Below, piece by piece: positions 9,039 through 17,170 of a stretch of 64,000 nt of DNA. The notes beneath the pieces are model-generated. The model searched no databases and was not told where the DNA came from. It saw only the letters and a program-made list of their open reading frames with translations. The stretch spans positions 62,001-126,000 of the forward strand of contig JAWKUK010000010.1 in the NCBI GenBank assembly GCA_041398605.1, written 5' to 3'. The position numbers and the translations under genes were made by a program. How positions within the stretch are numbered: the first letter of the stretch is position 1; each line of letters starts with the position of its first letter. Source of the stretch: JAWKUK01 sp041398605 (GTDB taxonomy: Bacteria > Planctomycetota > UBA1135 > GCA-002686595).

Positions 9039-9614
9039 ATGGCGCCCGAGATGAGCGACTACGACTTCGCCCGTGCCGAGTGCGCGCGGTACCTCCGTGA
9101 GACCTACATGTCGCGGCTCCAACGTGCGCTCGAGGTCTTACCGCCAGCCGATCTGTGGTGGCAGCCGCACCCGGACTGCATCTCGGTCGGGAACGTGCTG
9201 CTGCACCTCGAGGGGAACGTCCGGCAGTGGATCCTCTCGGGCCTCGGCGGGGCGCCCGACGCGCGCGAGCGCAGCGCCGAGTTCTTGCCAAACGTCATCC
9301 TCGCGGACGAGCTCGTCGCGCATGGTCGCGACGCGGCCTCGCTCCTTGGGCGCCTGGAGGCTACGGTGAACGCCGCCGCTGCGCTCATCGCGGCGCTCTC
9401 TGACGACGTCCTACGCGCGCCCGTGACGATCCAAGGCTTCGAGACGACCGGGTTGGGCGCGGTCTTGCACGTCGTCGAGCACTTCTCGTGGCACACGGGC
9501 CAGGTGGTCTGGATCGCGAAGGCGCGCGCGGGCGCAGCGCACGGCCTCGCGCTCTACGACGACGCCGCGATCAACGCAGCGCGCAACCCTGGCTCGTCGG
9601 AGCCCGCGCCGTGA
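9039..9614 (+). CDS. DinB-like / DUF1572 family protein
   Basis: A 191-residue soluble protein resembling the DinB/YfiT-like four-helix bundle superfamily, DUF1572 branch. Seen in the sequence: an N-terminal helix ending YMSRLQRALEVLP, WWQPHPDCISVGNVLLHLEGN (the first family histidine in LLHLEGN), and VLHVVEHFSWHTGQVVWIAK (the later His residues H-x3-H). Three spaced histidines usually bind a metal in this superfamily. Some members are thiol transferases or dehydratases, but most are uncharacterised, so no reaction is assigned. An alternative ATG at 9051 would remove four residues. It is divergent from the NAD operon and convergent with the gene at 9697. Confidence 0.8.
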   Translation: MAPEMSDYDFARAECARYLRETYMSRLQRALEVLPPADLWWQPHPDCISVGNVLLHLEGNVRQWILSGLGGAPDARERSAEFLPNVILADELVAHGRDAASLLGRLEATVNAAAALIAALSDDVLRAPVTIQGFETTGLGAVLHVVEHFSWHTGQVVWIAKARAGAAHGLALYDDAAINAARNPGSSEPAP

Positions 9615-9636
9615 CCTCGCGCGCAAGCGACCCCAC

Positions 9637-9660
9637 GCCGCCACGGCGAGCCCTGGCGGC
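9637..9660. terminator. Hairpin between convergent genes
   Basis: GCCGCCA (9637-9643) and TGGCGGC (9654-9660) form a perfect 7-bp stem around a 10-base loop, in the 82-base gap between convergent genes ending at 9614 and 9697. No T-run follows on either strand, so its role as a two-way terminator is only likely from position. Confidence 0.45.
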
Positions 9661-9696
9661 GCAGCCAGCGCGCAAGGACTGCGGTCGCGGTCGCGC

Positions 9697-10950
9697 TCAC
9701 CCGCTGATCAGGCCGCCGAACCCGCCGCTCTCGGAGGAGAGCGGCCGTCGGAGCGTCACTTGGCCACCGGCCTCAACGCCGGCGCCAAACGCCTCGCCCC
9801 GCGTGCGTCCCCCCGAGTAGCTTGTCCGAATGCGGGGATGGTGCCAGCGGTAGAACGCCTCGAGGCGCGGATCTCCGCGCCAGACGAGCGCGTGCTCTTG
9901 GGCGATGCGCGCCGCCTCTTCGCTCGCGAGCTTCTTGCGGAAGCCCGCTACGACGCCCTCGAAGAACTGGAGTCGATCGCGGTCACCGGTGATGCCGTGG
10001 GCAGCGCGGTGTTGCTGCCAGAGGCCGGGGAGGATGCTGCTGATGTACGCAAAGACGTACTCAGCCATCGCCAGGTTGGCCCGTGTCCCGTACACGTGGT
10101 AGGCGCGCCCTTCGACCCCCGTCGCGGCGTCGAAGCTCGTGCACGAAATGACCTCGACGAAGAAGTACTCCGGCAGGAGCCCGACGAGGTTGCGCTCCCA
10201 GGCCGGGCGGCGGCGCGAGACCCCGCCGAGGACCCGCATCTCGAAGCCGCGGGCGCGGTCGAGGGTGACGACGTCGAGGTTGTGTTCGAGCATCAGCGCG
10301 CGGGCCTTCTGGACAGCCGACGTCGCCTCGTGCTCGTTGGGCGAGCCGCCGAGCGCCAGCAGCTTCGAGACGCGCCGCATCAGGCGCTCGTCGGGCTCGC
10401 TCGGGACCTGCGCGCCTTCTGCGCGCTGGCCCCCGCCCCCCGTCGCCCGCGGGTCGGCCCGCAAGACCTTGCAGGCGCGCTGGAAGGCGGGCCCGTGGGC
10501 GACCTCATCGTTGGCGCCCAGGACCTCGCTGGCGAACTGGTGCGCCATCTCGTGGCGCAGCGTCGCAAGGACCTCGTGCCACGGATCGCGCGCGATGTGC
10601 TCCTCGGCGATCCGCAGGAGCCGCTGCTCGGCGTCCCATGAGCCGAGCATATTCGGCATCGAGGTCACGAGCACGATCGGCGCGCGCATGCGCTCCCCTG
10701 CGTACTCCCAGTTGTAGTCGTGCCAGTACTTGAGCACGAGCCGGCCCCAGGTGACGCGCTGGTGCGTTCGATCCTGCTCTTCTTCCGCGTGGTCCTGTAT
10801 CACTCCGGAGATGTTCGCACGTCGAGCGCGACGTGCAAGACCAGCTCGGGCGAGATCCTGCCGCGCCCTCGAAGTGCCCGGGGCCCTGGCTGGCGCGGCC
10901 GGGACCAAGGTCACGGCGAACTGGCCGCCGTCGGTGTCGACGGCCTGCAT
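9697..10950 (-). CDS. SprT-like zinc metalloprotease domain fused to DUF2786
   Basis: The open frame codes for up to 417 residues; the first ~55 are low-complexity and the real start is uncertain, perhaps near the IQDHAEEEQ segment. The N-terminal part holds a zinc metallopeptidase signature, TLRHEMAHQF (HExxH), followed by HGPAFQRACKVL, the arrangement seen in SprT/zincin-like proteases. The middle, RLMRRVSKLLALGGSPNEHEATSAVQKARALM, is a clear DUF2786 domain, and a long C-terminal region follows with AYHVYGTRANLAMAEYVFAY. DUF2786 proteins occur in bacteria and phages and are not functionally defined; SprT relatives act on DNA-protein crosslinks. The combination suggests a DNA-associated protease, but that is inference. 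Downstream of the DUF2200 gene by 87 bases on the same strand. Confidence 0.8.
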   Translation of the reverse strand: MQAVDTDGGQFAVTLVPAAPARAPGTSRARQDLARAGLARRARRANISGVIQDHAEEEQDRTHQRVTWGRLVLKYWHDYNWEYAGERMRAPIVLVTSMPNMLGSWDAEQRLLRIAEEHIARDPWHEVLATLRHEMAHQFASEVLGANDEVAHGPAFQRACKVLRADPRATGGGGQRAEGAQVPSEPDERLMRRVSKLLALGGSPNEHEATSAVQKARALMLEHNLDVVTLDRARGFEMRVLGGVSRRRPAWERNLVGLLPEYFFVEVISCTSFDAATGVEGRAYHVYGTRANLAMAEYVFAYISSILPGLWQQHRAAHGITGDRDRLQFFEGVVAGFRKKLASEEAARIAQEHALVWRGDPRLEAFYRWHHPRIRTSYSGGRTRGEAFGAGVEAGGQVTLRRPLSSESGGFGGLISG

Positions 10951-11037
10951 GGTCTCGCGCTGACCCTCGGGCGCTGCGATGCAGCTCCCGATCCAGCCTC
11001 GGTTGGGTGAGCGCGCGAGAAGGCCGCGCGATTCGGG

Positions 11038-11400
11038 TCACTGCCGCAGGATCGACTCCATCTTCTTGCCTCGCGCGAGCTCATCCACGAGCTTGTCCAT
11101 GTACCGCGCCTTCTGTGTCAGCGGGTTCTCGATCTCCTCGACCCTGTACCCGCAGATGAGGCCCTTGATCAGCGACGCGTTCGGGTGCAGCGTCGCGTCG
11201 GCGAAGAACTCCGCGAGCGTCGACCGCTTGGTGATGTGCTTCTTGAGCTGCGCCTTCGTGAAACCCGTCAACCAACAGATCACCGTCTGCAGGTCCTCCT
11301 CGGTCCTGCCCTTCTTCTCGACCTTGGTCACGTAGTGGGGATAGAACGATGCGAGCGTCATCTGGGCGATGCGTTCGTCCGAGGAGAGCGGAGGCGTCAT
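11038..11400 (-). CDS. DUF2200 family protein
   Basis: A 120-residue cytoplasmic protein matching DUF2200 over its full length: ASFYPHYVTKVEKKGRT, VICWLTGF, FFADATLHPNASLIKGLICG, VEEIENPLTQKARYMDKLVDEL and the basic end GKKMESILRQ are the family's conserved blocks. Family function is unknown. The ATG at 11400 was chosen because it begins the conserved region after a short leader; longer frames upstream are Arg/Asp-rich shadow sequence. Divergent from the membrane hydroxylase gene at 11542. Confidence 0.9.
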   Translation of the reverse strand: MTPPLSSDERIAQMTLASFYPHYVTKVEKKGRTEEDLQTVICWLTGFTKAQLKKHITKRSTLAEFFADATLHPNASLIKGLICGYRVEEIENPLTQKARYMDKLVDELARGKKMESILRQ

Positions 11401-11541
11401 CTGGGGTGCTTGATTGGGGTCGCAGGGGCGACCCGGATCGTCCCGGGCGCTCGGGACGCTGTCAAGCCGGGGGGCGGCGCCGAGGCCTGTGCCAATGCCG
11501 CTCGCACCTTCACAGGGATGAAGGCAAAGTAGGGGCAGCCC

Positions 11542-12525
11542 ATGCCCGATCTCCTCCTTGCCCAACCGGGCGCGCTGCGCGTTGGCACCTTCATCGCGCT
11601 GCTCGCGCTGATGGGGCTCGCGGAGACCTATGCGCCGCGGCGCGCGCGCCGCTCGCCGCGCGCCTGGCACGGGCTGCACAACCTCAGCTTGCTCGCCGTC
11701 GGCGCCGGGGTCGCGCGTTTGGTCCTGCCCGCTGGGGCCGTCGGGGTCGCGTCCTTCGCGGAGGCGCGCGGGCTCGGCCTCTTGCACCACATCCAATGGA
11801 GCGCATGGGGCGAGCTCCTGCTGTCGCTCGCGCTGCTCGACCTCGCCATCTGGGCGCAGCACGTGGCCTCGCACCGGGTGCGGGTCCTCTGGCGCTTCCA
11901 CCAGGTCCACCACGCGGACCTCGACTTGGACGTGACCTCCGGCGTGCGCTTCCACCCGATCGAGATCTTGGGCTCGCTCGCTTGGAAGGCCGCGCTGATC
12001 GTGGTCGTAGGCATCTCGCCGCTCGCGGTCCTGCTGTTCGAGGTGCTCTTGAACGGCATGGCCGTCTTCAACCATGCGAACGCGCGCCTGCCGCGCGCGC
12101 TCGACGCGTGGCTGCGGCGCGTCGTCGTCACGCCAGACGTGCACCGCGTGCACCACTCCGTCGTGCCCGAGGAGACGGGCTCGAACTTCGGCTTCAACCT
12201 CGTCCTCTGGGACCACCTCTTCGGCACGTACCGCGCGCAGCCGGCGGCCGGCCACCGCGGCATGGTGCTCGGGCTCCCCGGGGCGGACGCCAATCGCGCC
12301 GAGGCCGTCGAGGCCGCCGCGGGGGTCGCAGGGATGCTGCTGATGCCGTTCCGGCGCCTCGCTTTGAGGCGCGATCAGCGCGCGGACGAGCGCGACCGGA
12401 ATCTCGGTCCTGCGCCGTCGGACGGGGCAGGAGTGTGTTCAGGCGATCCACGCCCGAACCCTGACCCCGATCTCCCGCCATGCGCCCCCAGCTCCGATTC
12501 CACACCGCCCTCGCGCTCCTCTTGA
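11542..12525 (+). CDS. Sterol desaturase / fatty acid hydroxylase family membrane protein
   Basis: Integral membrane di-iron oxygenase family (FA_hydroxylase). Hydrophobic segments are seen at about 12-30, 48-70, 90-112 and 150-175. The histidine clusters that bind the iron pair are present in order: HVASH (HxxxH), HQVHH (HxxHH), HPIEI, FNHAN and VHRVHHSV, ending with NFGFNLVLWDHLFGTY. Members hydroxylate sterols or long-chain lipids; the substrate here cannot be told. The last ~50 residues (after about 275) are low-complexity and overlap the next gene by 46 bases, so either the overlap is real or a small sequence error hides an earlier stop. Confidence 0.88.
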   Translation: MPDLLLAQPGALRVGTFIALLALMGLAETYAPRRARRSPRAWHGLHNLSLLAVGAGVARLVLPAGAVGVASFAEARGLGLLHHIQWSAWGELLLSLALLDLAIWAQHVASHRVRVLWRFHQVHHADLDLDVTSGVRFHPIEILGSLAWKAALIVVVGISPLAVLLFEVLLNGMAVFNHANARLPRALDAWLRRVVVTPDVHRVHHSVVPEETGSNFGFNLVLWDHLFGTYRAQPAAGHRGMVLGLPGADANRAEAVEAAAGVAGMLLMPFRRLALRRDQRADERDRNLGPAPSDGAGVCSGDPRPNPDPDLPPCAPSSDSTPPSRSS

Positions 12526-14144
12526 TCGCGTCGCGCGCGTTTGCCCAGGCGGGCGACGCCCACATCGTCCTGCGCATCGGTGACCTCCTGCCGACGGGCG
12601 AGACCGTCCTGAACATCTTCGACCCGCAGATCGTGGACGATGGCCGCTGGAGCGCAGCCGTCATCGTGAGCGGCACACCGATCATCGGCGCCGCGCGCGA
12701 CGGCCTCGTCGTCGACGGGCAGCTCGTGCTGGCAGAGGGCGACTTCCTGCTGACGGGCGAGCAGATCGAGAGCGTGTCGGAGCATGACCTGGGCCCCAAT
12801 GGGGGCCTCGTCGCAGTGCTGACGGTCCGCGCGCCAGGCGCGGTGACCAACGAGCAGGTTGTGTGGCGGAACGGCGCCGTCTTGGTGCGTGAAGGGCCGA
12901 TCTCGGGCGCGGGCGTGCCCATTGGCGCTGAGCTCTATCAGATCTTCGACTTCGACCTCAACGGGCCGTACGGCGCGATGAACGCGACGCTGAAGGTCGG
13001 CGGGGTCTCCCGGACCTGCACTTTGGCGTATGACTTCACGACGGGGAGCGCCACGCCGACGATCACGTTGATCGGGCTCCAGGGCCAGGTCCTCGCGCCC
13101 TTCACCGACCCCTACGACTTCGCTTACACCGGGCGCGGGCTGCACACCGATAGCGCAGGCGCGGTCGCGTTCTACGGCGCGGTCACTGCCAGCTCAGGCC
13201 TCCAGAGGTGTGCTTGGGTGGACGGGCTCAATGTCTTCCTGGAGGGCGGCCCTTCACCGGCGCCGAACAGCCTCTGGGAAGGCACCTATGGCGCGCAGCT
13301 CGTCCATGCGGAGGGCGGCAATTACGCGGTCGCTGCGCGCATCGAGCGCCTCTCCAACGGCTCCATCTCGAGCGTGATCTACCGGAACGGCCAGGCGGTC
13401 GCCGTCGTCGGCGCCCCCCTCAACGGCGTGCTCGGCTTGCAGGTTCGTCCGTACGACGCCACCTCGATCTCGATGGCGGACTCGGGTGAGCTCTTCTTTG
13501 TCGTCCCGCTCGGCTCATTGACGACGACGTCGTACACAGCGCTGATGGCAGACTCAGAGATGTTGATCCGGACCGGTCAGAGCGCTGCCAGCGGCCTGAC
13601 GATCACGAGCTTCATTCCGCAGCAGGGCAGCACCATCGACGCTTCACCCGACGGGAACTACTGCATCTTCCGTGCATACGTCTCGAGCGGCCCCGAGGCG
13701 CTGTGCGTGCTCGAGCGCAGCGTCGGCCAGCCGACCGCATGTGTGTCGGCGCCCAACTCGACCGGCGTCCGCGGTCGCCTGCTCGGCAGCGGCTTCAGCT
13801 ACGTCGCAGCGAACGACCTCGTCGTCACGGCGGTGGACCTGCCGCCGAATGCCTTCGGCTACCTCAATACGTCGCGCACCGCGGGCTTTGTGGCGCAACC
13901 CGGCGGCAGCGTCGGCAACCTGTGCCTGGGCGGCAGCATCGGCCGCTATGTCGCGAACGTCCAGAGCTCTGGCGCGGTAGGCGTGATCGCGACGACGATC
14001 GACCTCAATAGCATGCCGCAGCCGCTGGGGTCGCAGCCTGTCGTCGCGGGACAGGGCTGGGCCTTCCAGCTCTGGCACCGCGACGCGGGCCCGAGCGGCG
14101 CGGTCTCCAACTGGTCGGACCCGTTGCTCGTGCGGTTCCGTTGA
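12480..14144 (+). CDS. Secreted protein with Planctomycete-type C-terminal domain
   Basis: A 554-residue exported protein of unknown function. It begins with a Sec signal peptide (hydrophobic TALALLLIASRAFA, likely cut after AFA-QA). The body (about 25-415) is beta-rich with repeated short blocks such as VLRIGDLLPTGE, LVLAEGDFLLTGE and MLIRTGQSA, possibly a propeller. The last ~130 residues start at ACVSAPNSTG and end WAFQLWHRDAG...SNWSDPLLVRF; the same domain ends the protein at 21860-23575. The gene is tandem with the hydroxylase upstream and overlaps its 3' end. I infer surface or extracellular location from the signal peptide and the domain's distribution. Confidence 0.88.
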   Translation: MRPQLRFHTALALLLIASRAFAQAGDAHIVLRIGDLLPTGETVLNIFDPQIVDDGRWSAAVIVSGTPIIGAARDGLVVDGQLVLAEGDFLLTGEQIESVSEHDLGPNGGLVAVLTVRAPGAVTNEQVVWRNGAVLVREGPISGAGVPIGAELYQIFDFDLNGPYGAMNATLKVGGVSRTCTLAYDFTTGSATPTITLIGLQGQVLAPFTDPYDFAYTGRGLHTDSAGAVAFYGAVTASSGLQRCAWVDGLNVFLEGGPSPAPNSLWEGTYGAQLVHAEGGNYAVAARIERLSNGSISSVIYRNGQAVAVVGAPLNGVLGLQVRPYDATSISMADSGELFFVVPLGSLTTTSYTALMADSEMLIRTGQSAASGLTITSFIPQQGSTIDASPDGNYCIFRAYVSSGPEALCVLERSVGQPTACVSAPNSTGVRGRLLGSGFSYVAANDLVVTAVDLPPNAFGYLNTSRTAGFVAQPGGSVGNLCLGGSIGRYVANVQSSGAVGVIATTIDLNSMPQPLGSQPVVAGQGWAFQLWHRDAGPSGAVSNWSDPLLVRFR

Positions 14145-14205
14145 GCTCGAGGCCGGCGACACGGAGCTCGATCCACAGTCGCCCTGCCGCCCCCTCGTTC
14201 AGCGC

Positions 14206-14220
14206 CGGGCGCAGCGCCCG
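14206..14220. terminator. Small GC hairpin between convergent genes
   Basis: CGGGCG-CAG-CGCCCG gives a 6-bp perfect stem with a 3-base loop in the 101-base gap between convergent genes ending at 14144 and 14246. Position favours a shared terminator; no T-run is present. Confidence 0.4.
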
Positions 14221-14245
14221 CGCTGCGGCAACGTAGATCGGACCG

Positions 14246-15652
14246 CTATGTGCGCTGCAGCAGCCCGAGGACGCGCTCCTTCACACTGGTCATCGGGACG
14301 GAGTCGCCCGCGGGCTCTGGGCTCGCGGCGGACCACGGCTCGCTCGAGATCCAGACGGGGCCGTCGGCCGGGTGCGCCGCGTGCAGGCCGTGGCTGCCCT
14401 TCACGAGCGTCGCGTCGAGCGGGATGACGTCCATCAAGTAGCGGAAGCCGAGCTTCTTCTGCGCGAGGCGGCGCGCGACGCGCAGCGCCGGGACCGCGAG
14501 CTTCGGGTCCACGAACATCTCGCACGGGTCGTAGCCGGGCTTGCGGTGGATGTCGACGGTCGGCGCGAAGTCCGGCGCGCACGCTGGGTCGGTCCAGTAG
14601 TAGTACGTGAACCACGCGTCGCGCTCGGACAGCGCGATGAGGTCGCCGGCGTTCTCGTGGTCCAGGCCCGCGGCGGCGCGCGACGGCCCTTCGAGCACCT
14701 CCGCGACGCCGGGCAGCGCCTCCAGGACGCGCCGTGCCGCCGCGCGGCTCGCAGTGTCGCGCGTGTAGACGTGCGCGAGCTGGTGATCGACCACGGCGTA
14801 GGCGCGGCTCGCAAAGACGTCCAGCGCGTCACCGATCGCCGGGTCGCTCGGCGGCGCTGCGCGCGCGACCAGCAAGCCCGCTGCGCGCAGCGCGCGGTTG
14901 ATGTGCACGGGCTTCGGCGTGTCGGTGATGCCGTACTCCGAGACGACCACTGTCGCCGCCCCCTGCGCGTCCGCGGCGGCGACGAGCTCGCCGACGAGCC
15001 CGTCGACCTCGCGCAGCGCCTGCACCGAGCGCGGGTCGCGCGGCCCGAAGCGCTGGTGGTCGTAGTCGAGGTGCGGCAGGTACACGAGCGTCAGCGTCGG
15101 GCGCTCGACGCGCAGCGTGCGCAGCGCCGCATCGGCGATCCACCTTGAGGACGCGAGGCCCGCCTTCGGGCCCCAGAACTGGAAGAAGGGGAAGGGGCCG
15201 AGGTCGCCCTCGACTGCCTCGCGGAAGCTCGGCGGCGACGAGTACGTCGCGAGCACCTTGCGCCCGTCCGCCGGGTAGAAGGGGCGCGGCGTCAGCGACC
15301 AAGCGACGTCCGCGCCCATGTTCCACCACCAGAAGAGCTTGGCGCAGGTGAAGCTCGGGTCGCGGCGCGCGGCGGCTTCGTAGAGCTTCTCGCCGCGCAC
15401 GAGGTGGTTCGACTGGCGCCAGAGCGCGACCTCGTAGGTGCGCGGGTCGCGCCACCCGTTGCCGACCGCGCCGTGCTCGCTCGGCAGGGTCCCCGTCAAC
15501 ATCGTGGCCTGGGCCGAGCACGTGACGGCGGGCAGGATCGTGGACATCGGCGCCGACGCGCCGCGGCGCGCGAGGGCGGTGAGGTGCGGCGTGTCAGGGC
15601 CGAGCTGGCGCTGGGTCAGGCCGACGACATCGAGGACGAGGACGGGTCGCAT
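14246..15652 (-). CDS. Alkaline phosphatase superfamily / type I phosphodiesterase
   Basis: A 468-residue hydrolase of the nucleotide pyrophosphatase/phosphodiesterase branch. From the ATG at 15652: VLVLDVVGL carries the first metal-binding Asp; PAVTCSAQATMLTG places the Thr nucleophile; YLPHLDYDHQRFG gives the Asp/His metal pair; VVVSEYGIT stands where relatives usually have an SDHG-type block, so Glu replaces the expected Asp-His; LVKGSHGLHA gives the last His. FAPTVDIHRKPGYDP follows before it. No signal peptide is seen, so it is probably cytoplasmic. Substrate unknown. The start was chosen because residues upstream of it are Arg/Ser-rich non-coding sequence and the divergent Rieske gene begins 49 bases away. 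Confidence 0.88.
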   Translation of the reverse strand: MRPVLVLDVVGLTQRQLGPDTPHLTALARRGASAPMSTILPAVTCSAQATMLTGTLPSEHGAVGNGWRDPRTYEVALWRQSNHLVRGEKLYEAAARRDPSFTCAKLFWWWNMGADVAWSLTPRPFYPADGRKVLATYSSPPSFREAVEGDLGPFPFFQFWGPKAGLASSRWIADAALRTLRVERPTLTLVYLPHLDYDHQRFGPRDPRSVQALREVDGLVGELVAAADAQGAATVVVSEYGITDTPKPVHINRALRAAGLLVARAAPPSDPAIGDALDVFASRAYAVVDHQLAHVYTRDTASRAAARRVLEALPGVAEVLEGPSRAAAGLDHENAGDLIALSERDAWFTYYYWTDPACAPDFAPTVDIHRKPGYDPCEMFVDPKLAVPALRVARRLAQKKLGFRYLMDVIPLDATLVKGSHGLHAAHPADGPVWISSEPWSAASPEPAGDSVPMTSVKERVLGLLQRT

Positions 15653-15701
15653 GGGGCCCCGCAGGGTAACGCGGTTATGCTGCGCGCCGGAGCCCAAGAC
15701 C

Positions 15702-16115
15702 ATGTTGCGCCGCATCCTCGCCCTGTTCCGCCGCCAAGGCGTGCTCGTGCCCGATGTCTCGAACTTGCTCGAGGGCGAGGCGCGCAAGATCGATATCGGC
15801 GATGTGCACGCCGGCGGGACCCGCGTGATCCTGTGTCGCGTGGACGGCGAGGTGTTCGCGCTCGACTCGCGCTGCCCGCACGACGGCGGCGAGATCACGA
15901 CCGGGCCGCTGGCGGAGGGCAAATACGCCGTCTGCCCCCTGCACCGCTACCGCTTTGACCCCAAGACCGGCAAGGCGGTGGATGTCCTCTGTCGGGCGGC
16001 CCGAAAGTACCGGGTCGAGCCACGGGGCGTCGGCGTCGAGGTCTTCGCGCGGGGCGCCGGCAGTGACCCGGACGGGCGGCCGCGCGGCGGAAATGCCGGC
16101 GGGCCCCATGCGTAG
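15702..16115 (+). CDS. Rieske [2Fe-2S] ferredoxin-type protein
   Basis: A 137-residue soluble protein holding one Rieske domain (about 20-115). The cluster ligands are visible as CPHDGG (Cys-x-His) and CPLHRYRF (Cys-x2-His) about 20 residues apart, after VILCRVDGEVFALDSR. This pattern is that of small Rieske ferredoxins that carry electrons to oxygenases or reductases. The C-terminal 20 residues are Gly/Arg-rich. No partner oxygenase is adjacent. The gene reads away from the phosphodiesterase, sharing a 49-base divergent spacer. Confidence 0.9.
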   Translation: MLRRILALFRRQGVLVPDVSNLLEGEARKIDIGDVHAGGTRVILCRVDGEVFALDSRCPHDGGEITTGPLAEGKYAVCPLHRYRFDPKTGKAVDVLCRAARKYRVEPRGVGVEVFARGAGSDPDGRPRGGNAGGPHA

Positions 16116-16130
16116 GGGCGGGGGTCGCGC

Positions 16131-17156
16131 GTGGACCCACGCGCGCCTTGGACCCTCGCCATGCTGATCACCGCCCTTGCCCTGGCCTGCTTCGCGCAGG
16201 AGCACCCGTCCCAGCTCGCCCCAGCGACCCGCGACCACCAGACGGAGGGGGCCGCGCAGGTCCCGCTGCCGCGCCGGGCGCTGCCCGCGGACACTGCCTT
16301 TGTCGTCCACTTCGACGCGCGCAGCTTCCTCGCGAGCTCGTGGTGGCAAGCCCTCGGCTCCGCGCCTGAGATCGTCTCCGCGCTCGAGGGCAGCGACGAG
16401 CTGCGCATGGTCCGCGAACAGTTCGGCGTGGACCCGTTCAGGGACCTCCTGTCGGTCACCGTGCTCGGGCGTGACGAGAAGGGCGGCGGGGCGGCGGTGC
16501 TCGTGCGGACGACGAGCGCGGTCGACGGCGCCGTCGACACGTTGCGCGGGATGGGGACCTAGAGCGTCTCGGACCAGGGCGGGCTCGCGCTCGACCGCTG
16601 GGGCGACGGGACGGACGGGGTGTATGCGTCCTACTGCGCGACGCCGACCGGCGATCGCATCGCGATCCTCGGCCGGACCCGCACCGACGTCGCCGGCATC
16701 GTGCAGGCCGCCGACGGCGACCGGCCGAACCTGGCGCTCGCCCCAGCGCCCGCGATCGCGGCCACCCCGCGGGACGGGACGATCCTCTACGTCGAGGTCG
16801 GCTTGCCGCTCGGGAAGCTCCTGCAGGGGTCACCTGTCGCGAAGGCCGCGGAGGGCGTCGAGCGCATCACCCTGGAGCTCGGCGAGCGCGCCGGCAACAT
16901 CTTCGTCGAGGCGAAGCTGCGTGCCAAGGACCGCAAGCAGGCCCGCCGCGTCGCCGACATCGTGAACGGCGCGCGCGCGTTCGTCTCGAACCTCGGGCTG
17001 ATGGAGCAGCTGCCGCTCGCTGTGCAGGACGTGTACGACGGCCTGCTCGCGGAGGTGCAAGGCAGCGACGTGCGCCTCGGCTTCGAGCTGGCTGCGCGCG
17101 ACGTGGCGTACCTCTTGGAAGAGCTGCGCGACGAGTTGGGCGCGGCGCTGCGCTGA
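16131..17156 (+). pseudogene. Secreted protein interrupted by an in-frame amber codon
   Basis: Two open segments in the same frame, 16131-16562 and 16563-17156, are separated only by TAG at 16560-16562; the second continues at once with SVSDQGGLALDRWGDG and runs to a normal stop. Read as one, it codes for about 341 residues: GTG start, signal peptide (MLITALALACFAQ, or start at the ATG 16161), then LPADTAFVVHFDARSFL, and a C-terminal region with VYASYCATPTGDRIAILGRT and LYVEVGLPLGKLLQG. Function unknown; the style resembles large families of Planctomycete periplasmic proteins. Explanations are a nonsense mutation, a base-call error, or read-through. It follows the Rieske gene by 15 bases. Confidence 0.7.
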
Positions 17157-17170
17157 GCGCGCTCAGCGCA
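17149..17170. terminator. 22-bp perfect palindrome spanning two convergent stop codons
   Basis: TGCGCTGAGCG followed directly by CGCTCAGCGCA is a perfect inverted repeat without spacer. The TGA of the plus-strand gene (17154-17156) and the TCA that encodes the stop of the minus-strand lipoprotein gene (17163-17165) are symmetric within it. It can fold into a hairpin in either transcript, so it likely serves as a two-way terminator. Confidence 0.5.
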
